Positions 35,456-45,560 of a stretch of DNA of 64,000 nt are shown here, one piece after another. Positions within the stretch are counted from its first letter, which is position 1, and each line of letters opens with the position of its first letter. The stretch is from NCBI GenBank assembly GCA_958510875.1, contig OY294067.1, positions 232,963,771 to 233,027,770 on the forward strand, read 5' to 3'. This stretch comes from Endomychus coccineus (taxonomy: Eukaryota > Arthropoda > Insecta > Coleoptera > Endomychidae). Made by a program: the position numbers and the translations under genes. The notes beneath the pieces were generated by a model. It saw nothing but the letters and a program-made list of their open reading frames with translations. It was not told where the DNA came from and searched no databases.

Positions 35456-35737
35456 TAATTATTATTATTATGGAATTACGGTATTTCATTGAACCATAAG
35501 AAAAACCGGGCTCTTCTGGTAATGAATATATATCACACGTATATATTTAAACCTCAAAAGTGTCTGAAATTCTCATTTTAATATTTAAATGACGGCTTCG
35601 ATGTGACGTCACGATCTATTTTTTGTCTTTATTCTTTGTAAGAAGTCCTAGACTTCTTGATTCCGTAGTACATGTTGATAGTTAGTGCGACAGCAAGTAT
35701 CAGTATAAAACAACGTCATATTATAAAAGTTAACCTG

Positions 35738-35897
35738 ACAGCAGATGTCAGTATGAAACATAGAATTGTGATATACATTACGTAGATCATTTGGATAAAA
35801 TTTCAATGTAACATGGAGTATAATTGAACGCCTTTCATAAGCGGTTTCTACGTCATCCCAATATATTTTCTGTTCCTACAATCATTTATATTTGACC
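35738..35897 (+). repeat. Dispersed repeat, matches 56043-56200 inverted
   Basis: Contains TACATTACGTAGATCATTTGG, GAACGCCTTTCATAAGC and CAATATATTTTCTGTTC. The inverse of the same order is at 56043-56200. Confidence 0.65.
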
Positions 35898-36988
35898 CGC
35901 AGGAGTATACGAAAGCTATTTTGCTAACAAAAAAGGGAAGTCACGTGATCAATTTATCACAGCTTTTTTACCATGATTGTGTTGTCAACAAAACAATATG
36001 TTATTTGTTATCTATATAGTACTGAGCGACTATGCCCACTCTGCAATAGTCATGGTACGCGAATATTCACTATAAAAGTCGACAAAGAAAAGCAAAAGAA
36101 TTGCCAAAATAGCCTTAGTTGCAAGCAATAGCATGAATGTGGGCATTGGAAAAGGAGTGGGGCAGCTGGGCAAAACGCTGAAATGATCATTATTAAATAG
36201 GGATCAGTTGTGCAAAATATATAAGTCGGTCCATGACAGTAACACATTGGAGGATAACGCACCCTAGTTTCAGTTCAAGATCTTCTCACAGCTATCTATA
36301 TTTATGAGTTGCGAATAAAAAAAAAATAAGTAGGTATTTAGTTATAAAACAAAAAAATATATCAACTCCAAATGATCCTACAACAATTTATACAATATAG
36401 CGAGTAATAATAATTAAATTTTTGTAATAACAATAAATAAAAACGATATTTAATGAAATTATAAAAAAAAAATTAAACATGTAAATCAAAGACAAATATT
36501 AGATAACATAACAGACTTCATGTAATATTAAAAACAGAATATTTCATACGATTTGAAACAAAATTGGAAAATGGGGGATTTTATATCTTATTAAAAAAGA
36601 AAATTTCATAATGCCGTGTAGTTTAAAAAAAATTCCAACAAATATATTTATTTCGGTTTGTCACATCAATTTCAAATTTGTTGAGCACGAAAAACCAATA
36701 ATATTAATTCCTTTATTAGAACGTAACAGTTCCTCCCTTTGGTTGGTTTTCACTTCACTAAATGTACAGCATTATGCACATTTATTATATTTTTTTGGGA
36801 AAATTGGAATTACTTTGCGTTGACTGCAGTGAATACTTCTTCGCATACAATCAATTCAATATGAATAAGTTCCTTTCCACCTTCCCAAGAACATTATGTT
36901 CAACTACGAATTGATTTCAACATACCTCTTATTAAATCCTATGTAGCTTTTCGCATAATATTATTGATAGTTGCCTGAACAGCAATTA

Positions 36989-37190
36989 TGTCGCATAGAA
37001 TGTGATTCCGTGCGCCTTCTTCACTATAAATTGATGTTCTTTCTTTATTGGTACTCAGTTATTTTAGATTTACAACTTCACACAGCACATCTCCATATCT
37101 CGAGAATATCCTTGTAAGTCAATTTATATTCAAAAATTATTTTGTACTATCAATCAATGCCACGTTAACATTTCATTAATTCCTTTATAG
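36989..37190 (+). repeat. Direct repeat of about 200 bp, copy 2
   Basis: Second copy of 35258-35455, same orientation, with scattered substitutions and one small deletion after the CTTCACTA block. Confidence 0.7.
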
Positions 37191-37972
37191 TCATACGTAA
37201 AATTGATGTTTCTTGTTGGATTTGAAAGTTAAATTGAAAGTTTGTTTCAAAAGTACGTGTTATAAGAAAATTAATTACTAGTTGAAGATATTGAAGTCTA
37301 AAAACCAAAACTTTATTACTCAACATCCAAATAATATTGAAAAGTTTTACGAATAGCATGAAGTAAGAGTAAAATAACTGAACACCGCATCGCGAGGTTC
37401 AGCATCAAATTCCCAAATTTGAGCCATGAATAAGAGTTATATTTCTAAATTACCTCTTTTCTAGTCAAACGTTTGCCCAGCTGACGTACGTACGTTTGGT
37501 ACAAGTCCAACATCTTTTGCACCTATGTTATGTTCTCACGTACCCATATAATAATTGAGATCACTGGTATTCATTTAGTAAGTGTATCTCCTCTTATCTC
37601 AATGTTTAGAACATTCTAGCTTCTTAAAATCAAAAATAATTCCGATTCTGAATTCGTTTCGCATTTATCATCAGTTACTTTGGTTATCGTTTGTGTACGT
37701 CATTGTACTATTTTGATTAGTTACATTTCTATGTAAGTTAGAAAACGTTGGAGCTTGGAACAATCTCAATCACGGTCGTATAGACAGGTCTGGAAACTCG
37801 AGGCTGTTTCCTATCTGAGCAGTGAGTCGCTTACGCGTAGTACCAAAAGTCGTCACGTAGGGATGTACGACCGTGGGCGTCACGTAAGAGTATCATCTCT
37901 ATGAAGAGTATTCTGTGACATTTGACAGTTAACTTGTAAACAGAAGAAATACCTGCGTTTTCAGACAAAATT

Positions 37973-38107
37973 ACGGAACTGTGCATTGTGCCTGAATGCA
38001 AAACGGGGTACAAAAGTGTAAAACCAAAAACTTCTGTTTTTAAGTGCAGAAAGATGCAGAAATGCGAAAAAAGTGGATGCCTGCGATTCCGGGAAGAAAT
38101 CGTTTTA
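37973..38107 (+). pseudogene. THAP-domain relic
   Basis: In one frame TELCIVPECKTGYKS supplies the C-x4-C start of the THAP C2CH finger, followed by KTSVFKC. A one-base shift near 38047 leads to DAEMRKKWMPAIPGRNR, the middle of a THAP domain. The C-x2-H end is missing because the hairpin insertion and element end intervene. It is the only coding trace of the MITE's autonomous parent. Confidence 0.6.
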
Positions 38108-38109
38108 CC

Positions 38110-38145
38110 CATAGATAACTCTACTACCTAGTAGAGTTATCTATG
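38110..38145. mobile_element. 36-bp perfect hairpin flanked by 8-bp duplication
   Basis: Two 17-bp arms (CATAGATAACTCTACTA and its exact complement) around a central CC. Both sides carry gttttacc (38102-38109 and 38146-38153), which looks like an 8-bp target duplication. It therefore seems to be an extremely short insertion consisting only of inverted ends. Confidence 0.65.
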
Positions 38146-38263
38146 GTTTTACCCCCTCGCGATTTAAGCGCTAGCTGTGGGCTGAGCGAAGGACAACGAC
38201 CGTGGGGACCCGTAAGCGACTCAACTCAACCATAGAGTTTCCGGACCTGTGTATACGACCGTG

Positions 38264-38894
38264 ATCTCAACTCTAACCATTGATTCGCCAACCGATCATA
38301 CGTAATTGGAATTATTGAATCTCAAAATCGGATTATAGAAGCTATAACCATAATCGGATTAGAGGTTATTCTTAATCCGAACTAACCGATCACTAGATCT
38401 TGACCGATAAAGATCAATATAAATCTCACTACTGGAGACATGAAGAAGAAACCAAACAAATATTTTAACCACCAAATTTCTATTTTCCATTCACTCGATC
38501 TATTTCTTTCAATATTCCAATACTTTGAGAAATTATTATGGAATTATTTCGAGTTCATTCTGAAATTTATTGAATAAAGTTGCATCACATTCCATCCACA
38601 GTGAACTGGGAAATATCCGGTTTCAATATTATGTAGGTATTATTCATGGAACCCACTTTCAATATTTGACATTCCTTCAGTAAACGCTGTAATTAATATA
38701 TCAGAAGCTTTATAATTGTTTATGGTTTTCCAAACTTCCATTTAGACTTCATTTGGAAATTTCCAAAATTATTTGCTGTTTCGGCATGAGCGGAATGAAT
38801 TTTTCGGCAAATTGAGAATGAATAATAGCTTGTTGTGTGGTGCAATTGGAGCAAGAACCATTGTACTCTTAAATTGAAGTCCAACTTTGTTGTT
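38264..38894. other. AT-rich DNA, nothing recognised
   Basis: No open frame of size and no clear repeat between the THAP/P-like MITE and the LINE fragment. Confidence 0.5.
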
Positions 38895-39007
38895 TCCAAA
38901 TCAAGGAATCTAGTAGAGTTTAATGCAATCAGAATTCAAGCTTATATTTTCTACAGAAGGCGGATCTGACAATCCATTATATGATGATATCAGGTACAAC
39001 TATTTAG
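38895..39007 (+). pseudogene. LINE RT fragment, left part, interrupted by PLE
   Basis: Reads ESSRV-like and NLVEFNAIRIQAYIF followed by an R-R-x-S-D-N run, matching the segment after the catalytic box in the LINE at 3291-3790. It ends at the duplicated target aactatttag (38998-39007). The same LINE resumes at 42029 after the PLE. Confidence 0.75.
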
Positions 39008-39054
39008 AAAAAATTCAATTGTTGAAGTCGTTACTTTGTGATAGTTTATCATTT

Positions 39055-39244
39055 TAACGAAATAATGAATAAAACTACTTTGTTTTACTATCACTGATAT
39101 TTAATATAGTCGTTACTATAGTTTCAACACTAAACGTGCCATTTTCAGAATTTAACAAATATTATATCTACTATATATAGATTCAAGAAGGATTACAAAC
39201 AAATTTTATGGCTATAGGAAATAGTTCTATGAAAAACCAGAGAG
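39055..39244. repeat. PLE inverted terminal repeat, left
   Basis: Matches 41834-42027 inverted, for example AATAAAACTACTT, TTATGGCTATAGGAAATAGTTC and the CACTAAACGTG segment with a hammerhead-like core. Confidence 0.85.
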
Positions 39245-39387
39245 GGGTAAGGTGATTAGGTAATTCCGTGAGGACCTTAGTGGTGCGGGTATATTTACTA
39301 ACGGACTTTAAATACTAAAATCAGGTTATTAATACAGTGAAGAGATTACTGTAATATAAATCTAGTTGATCGTTTAGGATCTCATTA

Positions 39388-40790
39388 TCATACATCTTCA
39401 TTCCTTTGAAAATTTCCATTGACTCTTATATTTAGTTTTGAAATTTTATATTGACTATGTAAAATTTGGACATTATTCAAATTAGGAAAGGAATGGCCTG
39501 TTTCTAAAATATGATTTACAAATGAAGAATCGGTTTTATTATTTTTAAAGGAACGAAAATGTTCTTTATATCTAACTGCTATGTTACGGCAAGATCTACC
39601 TATGTAAAAACTATCACACTCTGAACAAGTTAGTTTATAAGCTCCGGGTCTTTTAAATTTGTCAGTTTTATCTCTGGCATTGAACAGAATATGAGATAAT
39701 TTGTTTGGGGGCTTAAAGATGATGGTCAGGTTATAATTGGATAACATGTTTGCAATTTTTTCGCTTATAGGACCAAAATAAGTTGAAGAAACATATTTTA
39801 ATGAGTTATCTTTGTATTTTATAAAGGGATAAATGCCATTGTGAATTAATTTTTGTCTTTTTCTATTTATTAATTCAGAAACTACTTGAGGACCGAAACC
39901 GTTATTTGTAGCAATGACTTTAATTTTATCTAGTTCTTTACTAAGATTTTCTTGAGATAAGGGAAGGGAAAAGGCTGTATCTATCATTGAATGAAAAGTA
40001 GCTAGTTTATGACTATAGAGGCTATGTGAAGAGGTACAAATTACTGTATCTGTGAAAGAAGGTTTTCTGTAAATGTCGAATAAGATGCTATTATTATGAT
40101 GTAATAATGTTAAGTCTGAGAAATTCATTTTGTGATCCTTTTCTGTCTGTAATGTGAATTTTATGTTGGGATGAATATTATTGATGAATGATGAGAAAAC
40201 ATCTAATTGTCTAGGTGTACCTTTAAAGAGGGCTAAAATATCGTCTACGTATCTGTACCAAAATTGAATACGTTTTTCAGGTACGGCAGAACTCATTATA
40301 GTATCTTCTATGTGAGACATAAGCATATCTGCGAAAGAGGACTTAATGGAGAAACCATAGCTAATCCGTTATTTTGAGTATAAAATTTGTTATCAAACTG
40401 ACAGTAATTTTGACTGAGGCATAAATCAAATGCCTGTTCTATTTCTCATTTTATCAAAGGATTAATATGTGACTTTTCTAAGATATTTGTTATTAAATTT
40501 TGACATTCAATGGGAGGGATATTTGAAAACATATTAGAAACATCAAAGGATACCAACATAACGGTGTTAGGTATAATTTTTGCTTTTATCGAATTTGCGA
40601 GTTTTTTACTGCAAATTTGGGTTTATAATGAGATACATTTTTGAAAAAGGAATTAAAATTTTCGGAAAGTTTGTGTGTGGGGCAATTGATATAAGATACT
40701 ACCGGGCGAATAGGAGTGTTCTCTTTGTGAATTTTGATAAGGCCGTAGAGATTTGGAGATGACGGGTTACTATTTATTATCTTGGATAGT
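39388..40790 (-). pseudogene. PLE reverse transcriptase and GIY-YIG endonuclease
   Basis: Three frames in order on the minus strand. At 40790-40586: NPSSPNLYGLIKIHKENTPIRPVVSYI, the N-terminal RT block. At about 40570-40330 with shifts: VMLVSFDVSNMFSNIPP and a GLAMVSPLS-like block. At 40326-39388 (312 codons): FWYRYVDDILALFKG with the YVDD box, then KTDKFKRPGAYKLTCSECDSFYIGRSCRNIAVRYKEH, the GIY-YIG block, to the C terminus at NEDV. The polymerase centre is well preserved. Its frames are broken near 40586 and 40440. It is in the usual PLE order, RT then endonuclease. Confidence 0.9.
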
Positions 40791-41690
40791 AGACTTCCGC
40801 GGACAGCTAATCTTGAAAAATCTTGTCTTCCGGATGTATTCCGCGTCACAATAGCTCGACTTGATGCCGACGTTTCGCCAACCATTACAGGTGGCATCCT
40901 CAGGGCAGGCTTGAGGCTTGAACTGAAACTGGTTCTACTTGTTTCTGTAGCCGTATTTAATGTAGGAAAAATCCTTCACGCTACATAGTTCACTGCCTTT
41001 GTTCCGGTAGTTAACTTCGTTCCGGCACCTGACCCTGCCGTTGTGCGATCATGTGCGAAGTGGAATTTTCGAGGATGGGTTTTCAAATGTTGGGAAGGTA
41101 ATATCCTGAGTCAACGTTCAGATTATTCGGATGTTTTAGAATTTCTATAGCTTCAAGGATTTTTCGCTGATAGAAGTTTTGGACTCGGACTAGGATTTTA
41201 GTATCTTCAAAAAGGATTTGATGATTTGTGCTAAACTTGTGTTCCGCAAGTGCAGATCTACTGGTGTCACGAAGTCTTGTACAGCGCTCATGTTCTTTCA
41301 CACGAGTAGCTACTGTACGACCTGTTTCACCAATGTAGACTTTACCGCAAGAACAGGGAATACTATAAACACCTTCTAAGTGGAGAAGAGGAAGGGGATC
41401 TTTGATAGGTTTGTAAAACTGAGATAATTTTGGAAGTGTGGAAAAACGGGTAGAAATATTATGTTTTTTGAGGATTTTGGAAATTCGATCTGTTATATTT
41501 TGAATATATGGGAGATAGGCCGTGGATAAAGCAGGTGGGAGGGTTTCTGGCTCAGGTCGATTTGGAATTTCAGGTGAAGTGTATTTCTTTATGGCTTTTT
41601 GAATGTTGTAATGGGAGAAATTGTTTGATAATAAGGCAGATGAATGATTTTTTTTACTATTTATTAGCTTACTTTTTTCAAAATTGTTCG
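40780..41690 (-). mobile_element. Second PLE 3' end nested in the first
   Basis: Different in sequence from the PLE around it. Codes for the RT tail and endonuclease (below), then a 3' tail with a hammerhead-like core (40865-40907) and the terminal block GCTGTCCGCGGAAGTCTAC. The same tail ends at 45208 in another copy, which fixes the border. Its 5' truncation lies near 41690. Confidence 0.7.
40865..40907 (-). ncRNA. Hammerhead-ribozyme-like core, PLE tail
   Basis: The minus strand has the hammerhead core in order: TGCC (stem I strand), CTGAGGA fitting CUGANGA, a stem-loop GCCA...TGGC (stem II), GAA, then ACGT and the cleavage trinucleotide GTC (ACGTC at 40873-40869), followed by GGCA (stem I partner). 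Stem III is only the two-base-pair palindrome ACGT, as in minimal hammerheads of Penelope-like elements that act as dimers. One extra nucleotide (T) lies between the core and stem II. Activity is not shown by sequence. Confidence 0.55.
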
Positions 41691-41829
41691 TAATCAAAAA
41701 TTGACTATTATTCAAAGATTGTTTAGTTTTCAACTGGAATTGATTAGTGGGGTCTTTTTTAATTTCTGTTAAATCTGAGTAAATAAATGCAAACATCTTA
41801 TCGTCATAATCTTTTTTATCAATAATCAC
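41083..41829 (-). pseudogene. PLE frame fused by insertion, RT linker plus GIY-YIG
   Basis: A continuous 248-codon frame formed by two elements. The first about 45 residues (IIDKKDYDDKMFAFIYSDL) are an N-terminal RT segment of the host PLE. From near FEKSKLINSKK onward the text belongs to the inserted PLE: LPKLSQFYKPIKDPLPLLH, then GVYSIPCSCGKVYIGETGRTVATRVKEHERC, a complete GIY-YIG first half with the VYIG motif and a second motif R-x3-H-like. The fusion is accidental and not a gene. Confidence 0.75.
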
Positions 41830-41833
41830 TGGT

Positions 41834-42027
41834 TTTTCCTAGAACTATTTCCTATAGCCATAAAATTTGTTTGTAATCCTTCTTTAACCTATATATAGTA
41901 GATATAATATTTGTTAAATTCATTTTTTGTCTGAAGATGACACGTTTAGTGTTGAAACTATAGTAACGACTATATTAAATATCAGTGATAGTAAAAAGAA
42001 GTAGTTTTATTTATTATTTCGTTAATA
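41834..42027. repeat. PLE inverted terminal repeat, right
   Basis: Partner of 39055-39244. It carries a hammerhead-like core at 41931-41958 on the plus strand. Confidence 0.85.
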
Positions 42028-42028
42028 A

Positions 42029-42345
42029 AACTATTTAGGTGACATAATATCCATTCTCGGTATCACCAGCAGCAGCACTCTCTCAGGGGACGTTCATGTA
42101 AGGTCCATTGAAGAAACCGTTTCACAAAATCTTGGCTTTATATTTCGTGCCAAGAGCTATTTCACGTTCCAGCATCCCATCCTGATCATCTACAAAGCAC
42201 ATATCCCACCTGTCCTGGGGTACTATTCATATGTTTGGTGTTCAGCTCCCAAACATGCGCCTGAGCTCTTAGATCATATCCAAAAGAGAGCTATTCGATT
42301 GACAATGTCACTCTTACTGATGCTCTCCAGAACATTGGAGAAAGG
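42029..42345 (+). pseudogene. LINE RT fragment, right part
   Basis: Resumes the element of 38895-39007 beyond the PLE: GDIISILGITSSSTLSGDVHV, then NLGFIFRAKSYFTFQHPILIIYKAHIPPVLGYYSYVWCSAPKHAPELLDHIQKRAIRLT. A frame break occurs near 42300. The same family is seen at 3291-3790. Confidence 0.8.
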
Positions 42346-43639
42346 GTGACGAACTTTTTTTGGTATAGGTACTTCAATATTTGTGGAAATGATAATATAC
42401 AATTAAGACACATGCATCCACTTTTTTTGTTAGGTACATCAGTTTGTGAATTACATTTGAGATGACAAAAAATGCGTTGGTTCAAATTTAAAAGCGATAA
42501 AATTGAAACTTTTCTTGAGATGCATCAAGTGCCATTAAGGGAATACAAAAATACAAAAAATCAAAATGACACGAAAGCTTTGACACTTAATCAAAAACGA
42601 CATGAAATTTAGGAAAAAAATTGTTCAATGAAAAAGTGAAACAAAAATTTCTATCTCCTGAGGTTAAACTTTTATCGTTGTTAGATTTGTACTGACGCAT
42701 TTATTTTCTACATTCTGATGAATACTCGCAATTTTTGTAACTCTGTATGCGAATTCAAAAAGAATTCACATGAATAATCTATTGTTATCACAACAAAATT
42801 AAATTAAACAATTCAAAGGTACAAAATTGCTAAATTTGTGTGGCCAGATGAAAAGATACATTCTAAATGAGTATGACAATTTATGACGCACATAATAAAC
42901 TAAACCTTATACAAAAACACAATGTCAAACATATCCGGATATGTGAGTTCGTTATATAAATCAAACTGGCCGCCGCCGAACCTAAATATTTATGAACAGC
43001 AAAAATGTATCGAAAAAGCCGCTTTGATTGTATCGCAGCATCTTAGGTGGCTATGGAACATAAAATAAACGTTTTATATTATTGTTTGCAGGCAACTGTC
43101 GTAATGTTATACGATGTTATGGTAACACAAGAATATTTACTTGTGAAAACCACTTTTTCATTACAATGTCAATGAAATACAATTAACCGAAATAAATTCT
43201 CTTTTAACTTCCACTAATCATTTACAAGCGAAAATGTAATACAATTAAAGTGGTTGAATTTTATTTCATTATCCTCAATAAGAATGAAAAAACGCCGTAT
43301 ATACCTAATTGCATGTTTATGTATCGACCTGAGAATTTGGCTCACGATTCACATTATCGTTTAGTTCTTACAGGTAGGCAAACTCAGCTGATTCTCCACT
43401 ACGATTTTTTTCATGTGTTAGAGTCGGTGTTTATTTAGATAACCTAAAGATTTTCATCAGTTACTCTAACATTTAACAAATAAACATGAGATTAGTTTTA
43501 TGCTCAAGTTCTTATAATTAATTGATTTTGCTAAATTTGAATCACCTGAAACCTCTGAAAGTGAAGCTCTGGATTTTCAATTTTGTTCTACGGTAATAAT
43601 GAATCCTTAATAATTGCGTATACTATAGCACGTATTCGA
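42346..43639. other. AT-rich DNA, nothing recognised
   Basis: No frame with family resemblance; the longest is 64 codons and unsupported. Confidence 0.5.
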
Positions 43640-44560
43640 TCTGTCCTGTAGTACTGTTCACATCTTTGGAGTTCGGCTCCCAAAAATACGCTGAAGCTCT
43701 TGGATTCTATCTAGAAGAAAGCTATTCGTTTGATTGATGATGTCACACTTACGAGCTCATAAACCCTCTCTAGAACATCATAGAAAGGTGGAAGATCTCC
43801 TCATTCCCTATATATATTACCATGGTCAGTGTTCATCAGAAATTTTGTCTGTTGTTTCACCACGAGAGATTCCAGATTATTTCTTGTCTAGTTCACAGTG
43901 TCACGATGATGGTACATTTCATACCGAGTTTTCCTCTAGAGCCCCTATTGAATCGTACAATGAAGCCAGAGGTGCAATACAGAGATTGGTCGATGCAACA
44001 AATGAAGATCCGGTAAGAATTTTGAAATGGGAATCCGATAATCTGTAATCAAAACTTAAACTCGTATTTATTCCGGGAAGGCGGACCCTACAAAGAAACA
44101 GTTGTGGAAACTGCTTCACAGGAACTTGTTTTTCTATTCCGTGCCAATATTCAAACTATCCTTAAGTAATGTTCACATGTTCGCCGTTCAGCAAATTCTG
44201 TTCAGTCAGGAAGAGAGCTATTCCTATGATTAGTGATGTTATTCTTACGAATTCATTGCCTCTCTAGAACAACGTAGAATGGTGGACGATCTCTTCCTTT
44301 TCTATAGCTATTTCAAGTGTCGACGAGCCATTCCGGATAGGAACATGGGCTCGAAACCTTCTTTCTAACAGACTTAATTTTTCTATCGAACGGAGAAGTT
44401 GTAGAATTTTTTCCTGGTGTTTCCTGATGCCTTCAAATCTTGAAGAAAAATTCTGTCCACCTACTCGCTCAGCATTCGATCACTGGCTCATACGATGTCC
44501 TACCAACATTCCTATAGGTATTCGACTCTAGCAAATGTTGGGTCACATATTCTTAAGCTA
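43640..44560 (+). pseudogene. LINE RT fragments in tandem
   Basis: Two pieces of one LINE family in head-to-tail order. The first (43640-43860) is the C-terminal end: APKNTLKLLDSI, RLIDDVTLT, SLEHHRKVEDL and YHGQCSSEI. The second (from about 43900) restarts in the RT body: ESYNEARGAIQRLVDAT, ILKWESDNL, then C-terminal pieces around 44210-44560 (RAIPMISDVILT-like, RNLLSNRLNF-like). Decayed by stops. A 5'-truncated insertion lies next to an older one. Confidence 0.7.
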
Positions 44561-45079
44561 TCAGTCTGCTTGGCTTATTGAGATATCTTTCACGATTTCA
44601 GGTTGGCGATGAACTGGACTAGAACTTAAAATATCTAAATTCAACTCGGAATAATTGCTGATCAAGAATCACATCATAATGATATACTTTCAAAGGACCT
44701 AGAAATAATTCAACATTATACGTCTTCAACAGTAACTCAAATGGTAATTCTTCTTTTTCAACATTCTCATTCATTACTTTCAACATTGAAGTACCTAACT
44801 CACATCATAGCATAATGAAGACTGGCGAGGTCTGTGAGTTATGAGTTTTCGAGTATTAATATTATTATGAATCATCAGATTGATTCACATTCGATATTAG
44901 GTCTTAAGGTTAGCATATTTTCGATGTGAGGGAGGTAGGCAAGGTGAGGAAGATTGATTAGGTGCATCAGATATAAATAAATGAAAATATGTGAACCAAT
45001 TCTCAAAAAATCTGGCACCTACTTTTTTTGCAATCTATTCATCAGGAAATTTGAAGCTCTATTATAGTTGAATATACCT
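44561..45079. other. No gene recognised
   Basis: AT-rich spacer. Confidence 0.5.
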
Positions 45080-45204
45080 AAGTTTCATATAGATATTAAT
45101 AAGTCATCAATTTTCTCCATTTTGGTCACCAAAGTGTTGAATACTATTTGATTGTTAGAATTGCATTCGAAAATCTATCTTTTTTAAATTGATTTTACGA
45201 TAAT

Positions 45205-45459
45205 TTTTAATAGTAGACTTCCGCGGATAGCTAATTTTGGAAATTCTTCGCTCCCGGATGGATTCCGCGTCACAATAGCACAACTTGATGCCGTCGTTTC
45301 ACCAACCATTTTGGCATTTTCGGGGCAGGCTTGAGTTACAGTTTAAGCCTTAAGCCTGCCCTGAAGACGCCACCTGTGATGTTGGCGAAACATCGGCATC
45401 AAGTCGTGCTATTCTGCCGGGAAATGTATCCGGAAGGCAAGAATTTGAGGATAGTTTCT
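45205..45459. mobile_element. Inverted pair of PLE tails
   Basis: Left half (45208-45344) starts TAGTAGACTTCCGCGGATAGC and matches 40790-40920 in orientation. Right half (from about 45345) is inverted and carries a hammerhead-like core at 45357-45397. The right half lacks the last tail block. So only tail ends of two copies of this PLE remain, joined. Confidence 0.7.
45357..45397 (+). ncRNA. Hammerhead-ribozyme-like core, PLE tail
   Basis: In order: TGCC, CTGAAGA, stem II GCCA...TGGC, GAA, ACATC, then GGCA. It matches the core at 40865-40907, but the two-base stem III reads ACAT, so one pair is broken and the cleavage site would be ATC. Probably a decayed copy. Confidence 0.45.
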
Positions 45460-45560
45460 TCGACAAGAAGTCTATATTGCATTTATTGATATCAGGTACT
45501 AACAACTGTTTTCGATTAAGATACTTATTTAACGATTCCAATAATTCTATATCCAGACAG

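Larger units (their letters stand above)
33601..37762. other. Mostly unrecognised DNA with repeat fragments
   Basis: No gene-like frame. Repeats in it are listed separately (35258-35455, 36989-37190, 35738-35897). All open frames are under 75 codons. Confidence 0.5.
37771..38263. mobile_element. THAP/P-like MITE of 493 bp
   Basis: Inverted ends begin CACGGTCGTATAGACAGGTC on the left and CACGGTCGTATACACAGGTC on the right, followed by GGAAACTC and GAGTCGCTTACG. The 8-bp flanks atctcaat (37763-37770) and atctcaac (38264-38271) match at seven positions, which fits an 8-bp target duplication as made by P and hAT elements. A THAP-domain relic lies inside, and P-element transposases start with a THAP domain, so P is the better assignment. 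A 36-bp perfect hairpin has been inserted at 38110-38145. Confidence 0.75.
39008..42028 (-). mobile_element. Penelope-like element inserted in the LINE
   Basis: Bounded by a 10-bp duplication aactatttag at 38998-39007 and 42029-42038. Inverted repeats of about 190 bp lie at 39055-39244 and 41834-42027, as expected for the pLTR-type ends of PLEs. Coding is on the minus strand: the N-terminal part at 41829-41690, the polymerase from about 40790 down to 39388, with a YVDD box and a GIY-YIG endonuclease. A second PLE's 3' end interrupts it (40780-41690). Stops and frameshifts separate the frames. Confidence 0.85.
45080..45560 (+). repeat. Dispersed repeat interrupted by a PLE end
   Basis: Left part (45080-45204) and right part (45460-45560) match 47020-47230 as one continuous sequence: GTGTTGAATACTATTTGATT on one side and TTCGACAAGAAGTC, TTGATATCAG and ACTGTTTTCGATTAAGATA on the other. 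Between them is the inverted pair of PLE tails. This lets the empty site be read at about 47137. Confidence 0.7.

Noticed and set aside
41083..41829. Novel fusion protein
   Set aside because: The frame is continuous, but it joins two PLE families at an insertion point; host PLE sequence resumes on the other side.
45350..45541. 63-codon minus-strand frame
   Set aside because: It crosses the junction between a dispersed repeat and a PLE tail, so it arises from the insertion.
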